Origin: CAXBDP01 sp964598395
GTDB lineage: Bacteria > Bacteroidota > Bacteroidia > Cytophagales > Cyclobacteriaceae
Direction of reading: 5' to 3'
Length of the DNA: 64,000 nt
NCBI GenBank assembly: GCA_964598395.1
Contig: CAZRBW010000004.1
Span: 42,026-106,025 of the forward strand
The position numbers and the translations under genes are program-made. The stretch's first letter is position 1. Each line of letters starts with the position of its first letter. The notes beneath the pieces are model-generated. The model did no database searches and had not been told where the DNA came from. It saw only the letters and a list, made by a program, of their open reading frames with translations. Positions 52,860 through 62,037 of the stretch are shown piece after piece.

Positions 52860-55800
52860 ATGTCTAAAAGGATTTTCATAACGGTTTTGAGCTCCCTTCT
52901 GCTATCATTTTCTGGTTTCACTCAAGAAATCAAATTTGAGATAGTAGAAGGAGACACAGTATTTCTCCCCCGTTTCGAATCCGAAAGAGATTCCTTATTC
53001 TTCTATTTTCCTGAAACATTTTCCCGATTTATGGGCATGGCTCAACATCCTGCAGCAACTCAAGCGGCTCGCGATCTCAATCGCCATTGGGATGCAGAAT
53101 TTGGTAAGCTTAATGATGAGCAAAAGGAAATTCTATTTGATATGACCTATGTGGCTTGGAGCAAAAAATTCGAAGCTGCGCCAGATTTAAGCAGTTTTTT
53201 CAATCTGTTCTCTCGAATTCTGGACGAGGAGTTTATCACCGAAGAACAAAGAGAAAGTTTACTTGCAGTTTCCTCCCGCCTTATTCAGCATAGTGATAGG
53301 TACAAATGGAATCAATTTATCAATAGAGTTACTTCCTTTTTAAACGACCAAGCACTCTTTTCTAGCACTGCAAATAGTCTTTTCGTTTTCGAACCTGAAT
53401 TTACTATCCAATGGCAGGATGCAGGAATTGCCATGCTCGAAAGCGATATTGAAACCAACCCACGCAATTTACCAAACATCAAAAGTTGGACAGCGGAGAA
53501 ACAAAAATTATTAGGCGCGGCTGGCTCGCCAGTAATTAAAATCTTGCCAACCGATATGCTAATTGTGAAAGGAAGAGATTCACTTCAAATATCAGGAACA
53601 GAAGGCACATGGTATATTCTGGAAGATATCTGGCAGGGAAATAATGGAGGTATCGACTGGCAAGTAGCTGGATATGAGACAGAATCAGTTGTGACCGAGT
53701 TAACCACTTACACCATGCGAACCAATCATCCAGAAATAATTGCTGAAAATACGCTCCTGCACTATCCTGAAAAATTACCGAAAGCGGTGGAGGGTTCCTT
53801 TGTTTTCAGAACGCTACGAACTCCAGAAGGTCGGTTAGATTATCCTCGATTTACCAGCTATGCGGACGACATTGAATTGATCATTCGTGCTGAAACAGAC
53901 TTTATATACCGAGGAGGAATTGCCCTCAAAGCAAAAGAACTGAAAAGTAGCTTGGAGCCTGGTGAAAATGCAGAAGTTCGTATTTTTCGTGGCGAAGAGT
54001 TAAGATTAAGAGCCACTTTGGACGATGTGGTTTTCGAGGATTCGGTAGTTAACTCAACTAGTGGAAGGATGGTCATTTATCACGAAGGCGATTCTATTTA
54101 TCACAACTCCATTCAGTTTCGCTACAAACCTTATCATTCTGAACTAACGCTTGTAAAAGATCGCTCAGCATTCAAGCACTCTCCATTCGTGTCAAGCCAT
54201 TTCAAGGTAGATATTTTTGCGGATATGCTTAAATGGAATACTGCTGATGACAAAATCCATTTTCAAATATTGAGTGGGCGCGACGTAGTAGCAGCTGTAA
54301 TCGAATCGCACGATTATTTCGATATTGCTACTTACAATAATTTGGGAGAGTTTTATCAATTCAATCCCTTATTGGTAGCGGTTGGTCATGCGCGTGAAAT
54401 CAATAATGCTACAGTTTCCATTTACGATCTAATTGCCAAAACTGGCCGAAGCAAAGAAGTAATCCACAATGCGATGATGAATTTGGCTACGGCCAACTTT
54501 GTGGAATATGACGCTGAACTTGAGCGAATCACCATTCTGCGCAAAGGGTTCCACTATGTTCTCTCTAGCCGTCAACAAAAGGATTTTGATCGGATTTTGA
54601 TTAAATCCATCACCAATGCAGGATCCAATGTGATTCTTAATATTGGCACAAGTGCAATGGATATCAATGGAGTCGAGAAGTTCTTTATTAGCGAGCAAAA
54701 GGGCATTTTTATCAAACCAAAGAACCAATCTGTTTCCATTGCAGGCAACCGAGACATCAAATTTGATGGCGCCATGAATGCAGGGAACTATGAATTCAAT
54801 GGCGAAGGAATCAAATTTAGCTATGATGAGTTCAAAGTAGATTTACCCAAAATTGATTCGATAAATCTTACCGTAGCGCAGGCACAAAATCCGAATGACT
54901 CTATTCCGGGGCCAAAAACAGCAAAAGTAAATAATCAGCTAAGACAAACATCTGGCTCAATAATATTGGATAATCCCAAAAACAAGTCTGCTAGAAGTGG
55001 ATCCCCAGAATTTCCAGCATTCTCATCGGATGTAGGTTCTGTCATCTACTTTTCCAATCCAGAAGTGCTAGGTGGTGCGTATGACGAAAGCCTTTATTTC
55101 GAAGTGCCTCCTTTCCGCATCGATAGTGCAAATAGTAGCGATGCGAGTAATATGAAATTCGATGGCAGATTTATCGGCGGCGATATCATCGAAGATTTTA
55201 ACGTAACTGTAAGGGTGCAAGCAGACAAATCCTTCGGTTTTGTAAAGGAACTTAGTGCGGAAGGCTTGGCTATATTTAATGGAAAAGCCAAAGTATATGA
55301 TCAGCTAAAAATGAGTGCATTTGGCTTGCAGTCTGCTGGTAATCTTGGGATATTCAATGGAATGATGGCCTCCGACACATTCACTATTTACATGGATTCA
55401 GTGATTGCCAACAATGTGAAATTTGATTTACCTTCCTATAAAAATGGCGGATTCTCCATTCCTCCAATAAAAGGATTAACCCAAAAAATGCTTTGGAATA
55501 CCAGTGGAGATACGTTGAGTCTGGCGACAGATTCACTCACTTCTTTTTCGCTATTTGCTGAAAAGGTGCAATTCGAAGGAGAGGTGGACATCACCAATCG
55601 TGGAACTTTTGCGGGAGGGTTTTTGAAGATATCTGAAGGCGAAATTCTATCAAGCGCAATGAGTATGGGCAGCGATTTTATCCGTGCCGACAGCGCTTCA
55701 TTGGTAATAAATTCTGATGAAATAGATTTCCCGCTTATGCGAGGAAACAACTTGCAAGCGACATTTAGAAATGATAACAATGAAGTGGTTTTAAAACCAA

Positions 55801-57542
55801 TGAATGGGATTTCAGAAATATTAGATTTTCCTTTCACCGAAATGAAAACCGAAATGGCTGAAGCAGTGTGGAACATCGATAAAAATACAATTGCTATAAA
55901 AAGTCCAGTTGGCCTAGATGGAACCTCTCGTTTTGTTGCTTCCCGTGCGGATGGCGATGATTTAGTAATTGATGCTGCTGGAGCCGTTTATGATCTCAAT
56001 ACCAAGAAAATCCTTATTAGCGGAATTGCCAAAATACCTGTAGCAGATGCCTATTTAATTCCTGAAGGCGGTTTATTATCCGTAGGAGATGGGGCAGATA
56101 TTCGCAGTTTTAAGAATGCCACGCTACTACTTGATACTATTAACGAATACCATAAAATCGTAAATGCTGATGTTACCATTTTATCCAAAACTAGATTTGA
56201 TGGATCGGGATTTTATGAATACAAAAACGAAATTGGCAAAACTTTCAACATCCGATTCGATAATTTCGAATGGCGTACCCAAAAAGACCAAAGAGGAAAT
56301 CCTACATTCTCATATACCTTTGGCGCCGGCTATGTGAATGAAAAAGATGCCTTAGAAATATCGCCTAAGGTATTTTACAAAGGTGATGTATATATGTATG
56401 CCTTCAAGCCTGCCTTGGAAATGCAAGGATTTATCAAGCTCGATTTGCAAACCTTCCCTCAGAATAAGTCATGGATTGAATACAAATCGGATGGTGAAAT
56501 GGCAGGAATTCAGATTGATCTTGATAAGAGTGTAACAGAATTCGGAACCCCTGTTTCTGCGGGCTTGCATTTTGGAATATCCAATATGTATGGCACTTTC
56601 ATTTCTGATAAGAAAGATCAGTTCGACCATGATTTGTTTAAGCCCAAAGGCCAAATGAGTTTTGATACCAAAACCAATGAATACATTATTCGGGACGAAG
56701 TGGCCTTTAACTCGATGGCATTAGCGCAAACCTATTTTGCGCTAAATGACCAAACAGCAGATATCCGATGGGAAGGCCTCCACAATTTTACAGAAAAAGC
56801 GACACCCATAAGCGTAACAGGAGCTGGCAAAGGAAAAGGCAATCTCAAAAATAATGAGTACTCACTTGAAGCGATGCTGCATTTCGACCTAAAAACACCG
56901 AAAGCGCTATTGGATACTTTGGGCTTTTCATTCAAAAGTGTGACAGAGTCGCAAGGATTACCTCCCGCTCTTTTGGATAGGACGGGTATTTCCTACCAAG
57001 TGGCGCATCTAATAGGCGAGGCTGCTGCCAATAAATGGGAGCAAGGTTCTATTCTGCAGGCCACTCCACTTTATGCTGCATCAGAAAAAATCGCTAGCGG
57101 GATTGTACTTTCTAATGTTGAATTACGTTGGTCTGCTGATAAAAAAGCTTTTTACAGCTCAGGTCCTGTTGGTATTTCCCATTTTAATAAGAAAGAAATC
57201 AATGCCGAAGCGGAAGCTTATATTGAAATCAAAAAATCTGGCTTTGGCGATATTGTAAATGTGCTCGTGCGCCTGAGCAATAATACTTGGGCATATTTCC
57301 GAATGGAGGATAATAGCTTGGTGGTGTATTCATCTATCCAAACAGCCAATGAATATCTCGAGAAAAATAGCAATTTGTATTCGGCAGCAGCGGGTGAATT
57401 GGTATTTCAGCCAGGCGAGTTGAGAGATGCCAAAGCATTTGTGGAGTACTTTTTCAAAACTTATAGAGGCAGCGGAGAGCTGCCCGCTTTGGATATGGAT
57501 ACAGCCGCAATCAAAACTGAAAAGAAGAAGAGTGGGTTTTGA
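52860..57542 (+). CDS. giant secreted protein of unknown function (1560 residues)
   Basis: From ATG 52860 the product is 1560 residues and begins with a signal peptide (ITVLSSLLLSFSGFTQ). It is mostly beta-rich and repeat-like, with segments such as GVEKFFISEQKGIFIKPKN and NAGNYEFNGEGIKFSYDEF that suggest stacked beta-helix or jellyroll modules. Residues about 519-575 (VSIYDLIAKTGRSKEVIHNA, then LATANFVEYDAELERITI) look like a winged helix, odd for a secreted protein. A GTG 24 bp upstream would add 8 residues. I know no family for it. Its stop is one base before the 100-N gap, so what follows is unknown. Confidence 0.75.
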   Translation: MSKRIFITVLSSLLLSFSGFTQEIKFEIVEGDTVFLPRFESERDSLFFYFPETFSRFMGMAQHPAATQAARDLNRHWDAEFGKLNDEQKEILFDMTYVAWSKKFEAAPDLSSFFNLFSRILDEEFITEEQRESLLAVSSRLIQHSDRYKWNQFINRVTSFLNDQALFSSTANSLFVFEPEFTIQWQDAGIAMLESDIETNPRNLPNIKSWTAEKQKLLGAAGSPVIKILPTDMLIVKGRDSLQISGTEGTWYILEDIWQGNNGGIDWQVAGYETESVVTELTTYTMRTNHPEIIAENTLLHYPEKLPKAVEGSFVFRTLRTPEGRLDYPRFTSYADDIELIIRAETDFIYRGGIALKAKELKSSLEPGENAEVRIFRGEELRLRATLDDVVFEDSVVNSTSGRMVIYHEGDSIYHNSIQFRYKPYHSELTLVKDRSAFKHSPFVSSHFKVDIFADMLKWNTADDKIHFQILSGRDVVAAVIESHDYFDIATYNNLGEFYQFNPLLVAVGHAREINNATVSIYDLIAKTGRSKEVIHNAMMNLATANFVEYDAELERITILRKGFHYVLSSRQQKDFDRILIKSITNAGSNVILNIGTSAMDINGVEKFFISEQKGIFIKPKNQSVSIAGNRDIKFDGAMNAGNYEFNGEGIKFSYDEFKVDLPKIDSINLTVAQAQNPNDSIPGPKTAKVNNQLRQTSGSIILDNPKNKSARSGSPEFPAFSSDVGSVIYFSNPEVLGGAYDESLYFEVPPFRIDSANSSDASNMKFDGRFIGGDIIEDFNVTVRVQADKSFGFVKELSAEGLAIFNGKAKVYDQLKMSAFGLQSAGNLGIFNGMMASDTFTIYMDSVIANNVKFDLPSYKNGGFSIPPIKGLTQKMLWNTSGDTLSLATDSLTSFSLFAEKVQFEGEVDITNRGTFAGGFLKISEGEILSSAMSMGSDFIRADSASLVINSDEIDFPLMRGNNLQATFRNDNNEVVLKPMNGISEILDFPFTEMKTEMAEAVWNIDKNTIAIKSPVGLDGTSRFVASRADGDDLVIDAAGAVYDLNTKKILISGIAKIPVADAYLIPEGGLLSVGDGADIRSFKNATLLLDTINEYHKIVNADVTILSKTRFDGSGFYEYKNEIGKTFNIRFDNFEWRTQKDQRGNPTFSYTFGAGYVNEKDALEISPKVFYKGDVYMYAFKPALEMQGFIKLDLQTFPQNKSWIEYKSDGEMAGIQIDLDKSVTEFGTPVSAGLHFGISNMYGTFISDKKDQFDHDLFKPKGQMSFDTKTNEYIIRDEVAFNSMALAQTYFALNDQTADIRWEGLHNFTEKATPISVTGAGKGKGNLKNNEYSLEAMLHFDLKTPKALLDTLGFSFKSVTESQGLPPALLDRTGISYQVAHLIGEAAANKWEQGSILQATPLYAASEKIASGIVLSNVELRWSADKKAFYSSGPVGISHFNKKEINAEAEAYIEIKKSGFGDIVNVLVRLSNNTWAYFRMEDNSLVVYSSIQTANEYLEKNSNLYSAAAGELVFQPGELRDAKAFVEYFFKTYRGSGELPALDMDTAAIKTEKKKSGF

Positions 57543-57543
57543 T

Positions 57544-57643
57544 NNNNNNNNNNNNNNNNNNNNNNNNNNNNNNNNNNNNNNNNNNNNNNNNNNNNNNNNN
57601 NNNNNNNNNNNNNNNNNNNNNNNNNNNNNNNNNNNNNNNNNNN
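57544..57643. other. scaffold gap of 100 N
   Basis: Exactly 100 unknown bases separate the giant protein gene from the plsY promoter region. The round number suggests a placeholder, not a measured length. Confidence 0.98.
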
Positions 57644-57645
57644 TA

Positions 57646-57676
57646 TTGATTGAGGAGTCCAATTAACTTATCTTTG
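57646..57676 (+). promoter_or_regulatory. promoter of plsY
   Basis: TATCTTTG at 57669-57676 is an exact TAnnTTTG match with a TTG at 57646 or 57650, spaced 16-20 bp. It sits 22 bp upstream of ATG 57699. The -33 side lies close to the N gap. Confidence 0.5.
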
Positions 57677-57698
57677 TATTCTTCGTTGAAAATTTCTT

Positions 57699-58331
57699 AT
57701 GCTTATATATATTTTTTGCGTTTTGGCCGCATATCTTTTGGGCTCTGTTCCTACATCCGTTTGGGTGGGTCGCATTTGGTTTGGCTTGGACATTCGAGAG
57801 CATGGTAGCGGCAACGCAGGTGCTACCAATACATTCCGCGTCTTAGGCAAAAAAGCAGGCATCTTTGTGATGCTGGTGGATATTCTCAAAGGCCTATTGG
57901 CAGCTACTGTTGCTTTGATTCTACTCAGACAAGGTTATATCGAAAGCGAAATGCTAATTCTCTGGAAATTGATTTTGGGCATTGTCGCCATAGTAGGACA
58001 TATATTACCTGTGTTTGCTGGCTTTAGAGGAGGTAAGGGAGTTGCAACATTAGCAGGAATGATGATGGGCGTGCAGTGGGAAATTACGCTCATTTGCGTG
58101 TTTATATTTCTTATTACGCTTTTGCTTAGCAATTATGTCTCTCTTAGCTCAATGGTAGCAAGTTTAAGTTTTCCACTACTTGTGGTACTTGTGCCCGGCT
58201 TTCAGCAGGACAATTTAATATTACCCATTTTCGGTTTTGCCTTATTTGTAGCGGTAGTTTTTACCCACAGAAAAAATATCAAACGCCTCATTCGAGGTGA
58301 TGAAAATAAAACATATCTAATCAAAAAATAG
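57699..58331 (+). CDS. plsY: glycerol-3-phosphate acyltransferase PlsY
   Basis: The 210-residue inner-membrane enzyme transfers acyl groups from acyl-phosphate to glycerol-3-phosphate. It has about five helices and the conserved motifs LLGSVPTSVWVGR, GSGNAGATNTFRVLGKKAG, and FRGGKGVAT. It is complete. It is followed 8 bp later by the M20 dipeptidase gene. Confidence 0.94.
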   Translation: MLIYIFCVLAAYLLGSVPTSVWVGRIWFGLDIREHGSGNAGATNTFRVLGKKAGIFVMLVDILKGLLAATVALILLRQGYIESEMLILWKLILGIVAIVGHILPVFAGFRGGKGVATLAGMMMGVQWEITLICVFIFLITLLLSNYVSLSSMVASLSFPLLVVLVPGFQQDNLILPIFGFALFVAVVFTHRKNIKRLIRGDENKTYLIKK

Positions 58332-58339
58332 CCTTTCAC

Positions 58340-59713
58340 ATGTCGGATCAAATCAAAAACTATATAGAAAGCAATCAAGACCGCTTTTTGGATGAACTTT
58401 TCGAATTGCTCAGAATTCCTTCTGTAAGTGCCGATGGCGCCTACAAAAATGATGTAATCAGAGCTGCTAAATTTGTGGAGCAAAGTTTATTGAAAGTTGG
58501 GGTGGATCATGTTGAAATATGTGAAACGGCTGGTTTTCCGATAGTTTATGGTGAAAAAATAGTGGACCCTAACTTGCCAACTGTGCTTGTATATGGCCAC
58601 TACGATGTGCAACCTGCCGATCCGCTTCACTTATGGGATACACCTGCATTTGAACCGGAGATCCGCAATGGAAAAATCTTCGCTCGTGGCGCATGCGATG
58701 ATAAAGGGCAGTTTTATATTCACATAAAAGCCTTTGAAGCGCTCATGAATAATGGCGGCCTGCCTTGCAATGTCAAATTTATGATTGAAGGTGAGGAAGA
58801 AGTTGGATCAAATAATCTCAATATATTTGTTAAAGAGAATAAGGAAAAGCTCAAAGCAGATGTAATTCTGATTTCTGATACCAGTATTTTCGCTATCGAT
58901 TGCCCGTCCATTACAGTAGGCTTGCGAGGCATGAGCTATTTGGAAGTAGAAGTAACTGGACCAAATCGAGATCTTCATTCAGGTGTGTATGGTGGTGCTG
59001 TTGCCAACCCAATCAATGTATTGGCTAGAATGATTGCCAGCTTGCAGGATGGCGATAAGCGAATTACCATCCCAGGCTTTTACGACAAAGTTGTAGAACT
59101 AACCAAAAGCGAAAGAGCTGCATTAAATTCTGCTCCAAGAGATGAAGAAGCCTACAAAAAAGAATTGGATGTGGCTGCACTGGAAGGTGAAGCAGGCTAT
59201 ACCTCACTCGAAAGAACTGGAGTAAGACCCACATTGGATGTGAATGGAATCTGGGGAGGATATATCGGCGAAGGGGCCAAAACAGTTTTGCCATCCAAAG
59301 CATACGCAAAAATCTCGATGCGCTTGGTGCCAAACCAAAGTCCAGAAGAGATAACAGAATTATTTACCAAGCATTTCAATGCCATAGCACCAGATAGTGT
59401 AAAAGTAAAAGTTAAACCTCATCATGGTGGTGAGCCAGCGGTAGTTTCTACCGATTCCAATGCCTACAGAGCAGCGAGTGCTGCATTTGCCGAAGCTTGG
59501 GGCAAGGAGCCAATTCCTACGCGAGAGGGTGGCAGCATTCCAATTGTCGCGCTTTTTCAGCAGGAGTTAGGTCTCGATTCTATCCTTATGGGCTTTGGCT
59601 TGGACAGTGATGCAATACATTCTCCAAACGAAAATTTTGGTGTGTACAACTTTGTGAAGGGCATCGAAACCGTAGCGTTATTTCATAAGCGATTTGCCGA
59701 AATGAATAAATAA
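58340..59713 (+). CDS. M20-family metallodipeptidase
   Basis: The 457-residue zinc peptidase shows YGHYDVQPADP, FARGACDDKGQ (bridging Asp) and IEGEEEVGS (general base Glu), and a central dimerisation insert with LEVEVTGPNRDLHSG. It resembles peptidase-V or carnosinase-like dipeptidases that act in the cytoplasm. It lies 8 bp downstream of plsY and is followed closely by dsbD. Confidence 0.92.
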   Translation: MSDQIKNYIESNQDRFLDELFELLRIPSVSADGAYKNDVIRAAKFVEQSLLKVGVDHVEICETAGFPIVYGEKIVDPNLPTVLVYGHYDVQPADPLHLWDTPAFEPEIRNGKIFARGACDDKGQFYIHIKAFEALMNNGGLPCNVKFMIEGEEEVGSNNLNIFVKENKEKLKADVILISDTSIFAIDCPSITVGLRGMSYLEVEVTGPNRDLHSGVYGGAVANPINVLARMIASLQDGDKRITIPGFYDKVVELTKSERAALNSAPRDEEAYKKELDVAALEGEAGYTSLERTGVRPTLDVNGIWGGYIGEGAKTVLPSKAYAKISMRLVPNQSPEEITELFTKHFNAIAPDSVKVKVKPHHGGEPAVVSTDSNAYRAASAAFAEAWGKEPIPTREGGSIPIVALFQQELGLDSILMGFGLDSDAIHSPNENFGVYNFVKGIETVALFHKRFAEMNK

Positions 59714-59753
59714 CTTGCTGAACCTTTGCTTCCCCAATTTCATTTATCAAAAT

Positions 59754-61826
59754 ATGATAAACCTACGGATAGTTTTTTCTTCACTTTTGGTGCTTTTTGC
59801 CCTCAGCAGTTTTGGGCAAATACAGCCACCACCAAAGTGGACATATACATTCGATACAAAGGAAGCCAAAGTAGGTGATGAAATAGAACTTATCTTCCAA
59901 GCCGAAATTCCTCAAAATTGGTACATCTATTCCAATGATTTCGATGAAGACTTAGGACCCATGCTCACTACTGTGAAGCTGGAAAAACATCCTTCTTTTG
60001 AAGTGCTTGGCGAGCTTATGCCAATAAAACCTAGTCGCAAATATGACGATATATGGGCTGGTGAGGTAAGCTATTTTATGGGCACAGGTGAGTTCCGTCA
60101 GCGAATTAGGATCCTGCTAAGTGACTTAAAAATCATCGGCAATATCGATTATCAGATGTGCATAGAATTGCCTAATGATAGTCGCTGTATTCCATTCGAC
60201 GAAGATTTTACATTTCCTGCAATCTTCATTTCTGGCTCTGCCAATGAGGAAACTTCGAACGCCGGTGAAACTGATTCTACAGAAAGTGAAGAGCAAATCA
60301 CCCCGCCAATCGTAGAGGAAAATATACCTACTGAAACCCGCCAAGCCATTCCGCTTGAGCCGATCGATGCAAATGGTGATACTGGCGAAATGAGCCTTTG
60401 GGCATTTATGATTTTATGTTTTTTGGGTGGGATAGCCGCCTTACTCACCCCATGCGTCTATCCGATGATTCCGCTCACGGTCAGCTTTTTTACAGGCAAA
60501 TCCAAGTCTCGCAGACAAGCACTTATTCAAGCATTTTTCTATGGCTTTTCTATCATTGCCATTTATACTATTTCGGGTACTATAGTCGCCAAAGTAAGTG
60601 GGCCTGAGTTTGCCAATTGGTTGAGTACGCATTGGGTACCTAATGTGGCCTTCTTCGCTATTTTCATCTTTTTTGCCTTAGCATTTTTGGGAATGTTTGA
60701 AATAACGCTGCCAAGTAGCTGGGTAAATAATGCCGATAAGCAAGCAGATAAAGGTGGATATTATGGAACGTTCTTTATGGCCTTCACATTGGTATTGGTT
60801 TCCTTCTCATGCACGGGACCTATCGTGGGCACCATATTGGTAGAATCGGCGGGAGGATTAGTGCTCAAGCCAATTCTAGGCATGTTTGCATTCTCCATGG
60901 CTTTTGCTATCCCATTCACTCTTTTTGCAATATTTCCAGAGTGGCTCAATAGCCTCCCAAGATCCGGCGGATGGATGAACACCGTAAAAGTGGTACTTGG
61001 ATTCCTGGAGCTGGCTTTGGCATTTAAGTTCTTAAGCATTGCTGATCAGGTGTACCATTGGGGCATTCTGGATAGGGATATTTTCTTAGTTATTTGGATT
61101 GCCGTATTTATCGGCCTCACTATTTATTTGTTTGGCTTTATCCGTATGCCACACGACGATAAAGTAGAAAAACTTGGTGTACCGAGATTGTTGCTAGCAT
61201 TGACAAGTCTTGGTTTTGTTATCTACCTAATGCCTGGCTTATGGGGCGCACCACTAAAAGGAATGGCTGGTTACCTCCCGCCTATGAAAAGCAATATGTT
61301 CACTTTCGCGGGTGGAAATACCGCTTACACCGATGGCGAAAACCAACTTTGCGATATTCCCAAATATGCTGATTTGTTTGAATTGCCACATGGACTGCAA
61401 GGCTATTTCGATTACGAACAAGCATTAGCCTGCGCCAAAACACAAGGCAAACCACTCTTTATTGACTTTACAGGACATGGCTGTGTAAACTGCCGCGAAA
61501 TGGAAGCACGAGTATGGTCCGATCCGGCAGTGCTCAAAAGGCTGCGGGAGGATTTTGTGATTGTGGCATTGTATGTAGATGATAAAAGTACCTTGCCAGA
61601 AAACCAATGGTACATTAGCGAATACGACAACAAAGAGAAGAAAACAATCGGCAAGCAAAATGCTGATTTCCAGATCACTCGGTTCAACAATAATGCACAG
61701 CCTTATTACGTAATTCTCAACCACGAAGAAGAATTACTCATACAACCCAAAGCTTACGATTTGAATCCTGTCAATTTTGCTGCATTTCTTGATCAGGCTA
61801 ATGCAAGTTTTGACTCAAATCGGTGA
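59754..61826 (+). CDS. dsbD: thiol:disulfide interchange protein DsbD
   Basis: From ATG 59754 the product is 690 residues. It has a signal peptide (IVFSSLLVLFALSSFGQ), a DsbD-like N-terminal beta domain (about 25-150), about eight membrane helices (220-490: LGGIAALLTPCVYPMIPLTVSFFTG with a CVYPM reducible cysteine), and a C-terminal thioredoxin domain with a C-x2-C site (FTGHGCVNCREME). It passes electrons from cytoplasmic thioredoxin to the periplasm. An upstream in-frame start at 59715 would add 13 residues. Confidence 0.93.
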   Translation: MINLRIVFSSLLVLFALSSFGQIQPPPKWTYTFDTKEAKVGDEIELIFQAEIPQNWYIYSNDFDEDLGPMLTTVKLEKHPSFEVLGELMPIKPSRKYDDIWAGEVSYFMGTGEFRQRIRILLSDLKIIGNIDYQMCIELPNDSRCIPFDEDFTFPAIFISGSANEETSNAGETDSTESEEQITPPIVEENIPTETRQAIPLEPIDANGDTGEMSLWAFMILCFLGGIAALLTPCVYPMIPLTVSFFTGKSKSRRQALIQAFFYGFSIIAIYTISGTIVAKVSGPEFANWLSTHWVPNVAFFAIFIFFALAFLGMFEITLPSSWVNNADKQADKGGYYGTFFMAFTLVLVSFSCTGPIVGTILVESAGGLVLKPILGMFAFSMAFAIPFTLFAIFPEWLNSLPRSGGWMNTVKVVLGFLELALAFKFLSIADQVYHWGILDRDIFLVIWIAVFIGLTIYLFGFIRMPHDDKVEKLGVPRLLLALTSLGFVIYLMPGLWGAPLKGMAGYLPPMKSNMFTFAGGNTAYTDGENQLCDIPKYADLFELPHGLQGYFDYEQALACAKTQGKPLFIDFTGHGCVNCREMEARVWSDPAVLKRLREDFVIVALYVDDKSTLPENQWYISEYDNKEKKTIGKQNADFQITRFNNNAQPYYVILNHEEELLIQPKAYDLNPVNFAAFLDQANASFDSNR

Positions 61827-61976
61827 TACCAACCTAACCCTTATATTTCTAGACAAAAGGCTCCTGCTCAAAGCAACAGGTGGATTTTAGCTCATCACTT
61901 TGTTTGTTGAATTCTATTTATTGAGCCTGTAAATCAATAAGTAAAGAAAATTAAGCGCAATTTTTTATCGAACTTA

Positions 61977-62007
61977 TTTGCTCAATAAAAATCTTTTATT
62001 ATCATTG
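61977..62007 (+). promoter_or_regulatory. promoter of the ABC transporter operon
   Basis: TTTG at 61977-61980, 19 bp, and TATCATTG at 62000-62007 (one mismatch to TAnnTTTG) form a Bacteroidota promoter. Its last base overlaps the palindrome starting at 62007, so a repressor bound there would block it. The 211 bp between dsbD and the ATPase gene hold nothing else evident. Confidence 0.65.
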
Positions 62008-62028
62008 TGTCATAGTTGACTAAGACAC
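62007..62028. promoter_or_regulatory. operator palindrome for the GntR regulator
   Basis: GTGTCATAG - TTGA - CTAAGACAC is an inverted repeat with 9-bp arms (8 of 9 paired) and a 4-nt spacer, 9 bp upstream of the operon start codon. It is the likely binding site of the GntR-family product encoded at the end of the window. Confidence 0.7.
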
Positions 62029-62037
62029 CATTACAAT

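Larger units (their letters stand above)
3..61551. repeat. dispersed octamer GCGGGAGG, 38 exact copies
   Basis: Start positions (+ strand): 1496, 2934, 7577, 9529, 11324, 14065, 18760, 23245, 26516, 28575, 35648, 37839, 46020, 47841, 48145, 51755, 52630, 55611, 60849, 61544. Start positions (- strand, as CCTCCCGC): 3, 1516, 3482, 6220, 16218, 22305, 22316, 26210, 27264, 36809, 40165, 46347, 47039, 50583, 50840, 53272, 56961, 61274. Twenty are on the coding strand of the gene that holds them, 17 on the template strand and one (18760) is between genes. Flanking bases 3' of the word are usually A or T. The word encodes AGG, LP, LPP, REE/RED/REV, SGR and SR in different frames. Confidence 0.9.

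Noticed and set aside
57330..57662. Reading frames running through the 100-N gap
   Set aside because: They only exist because N was read as open sequence.
3..61551. GCGGGAGG as a ribosome-binding site
   Set aside because: Copies lie inside genes, nearly half on the template strand, and not at start codons.
3..61551. GCGGGAGG as an FtsK-orienting (KOPS) sequence
   Set aside because: KOPS-type words are strongly strand-skewed; here plus and minus copies are 20 and 18.
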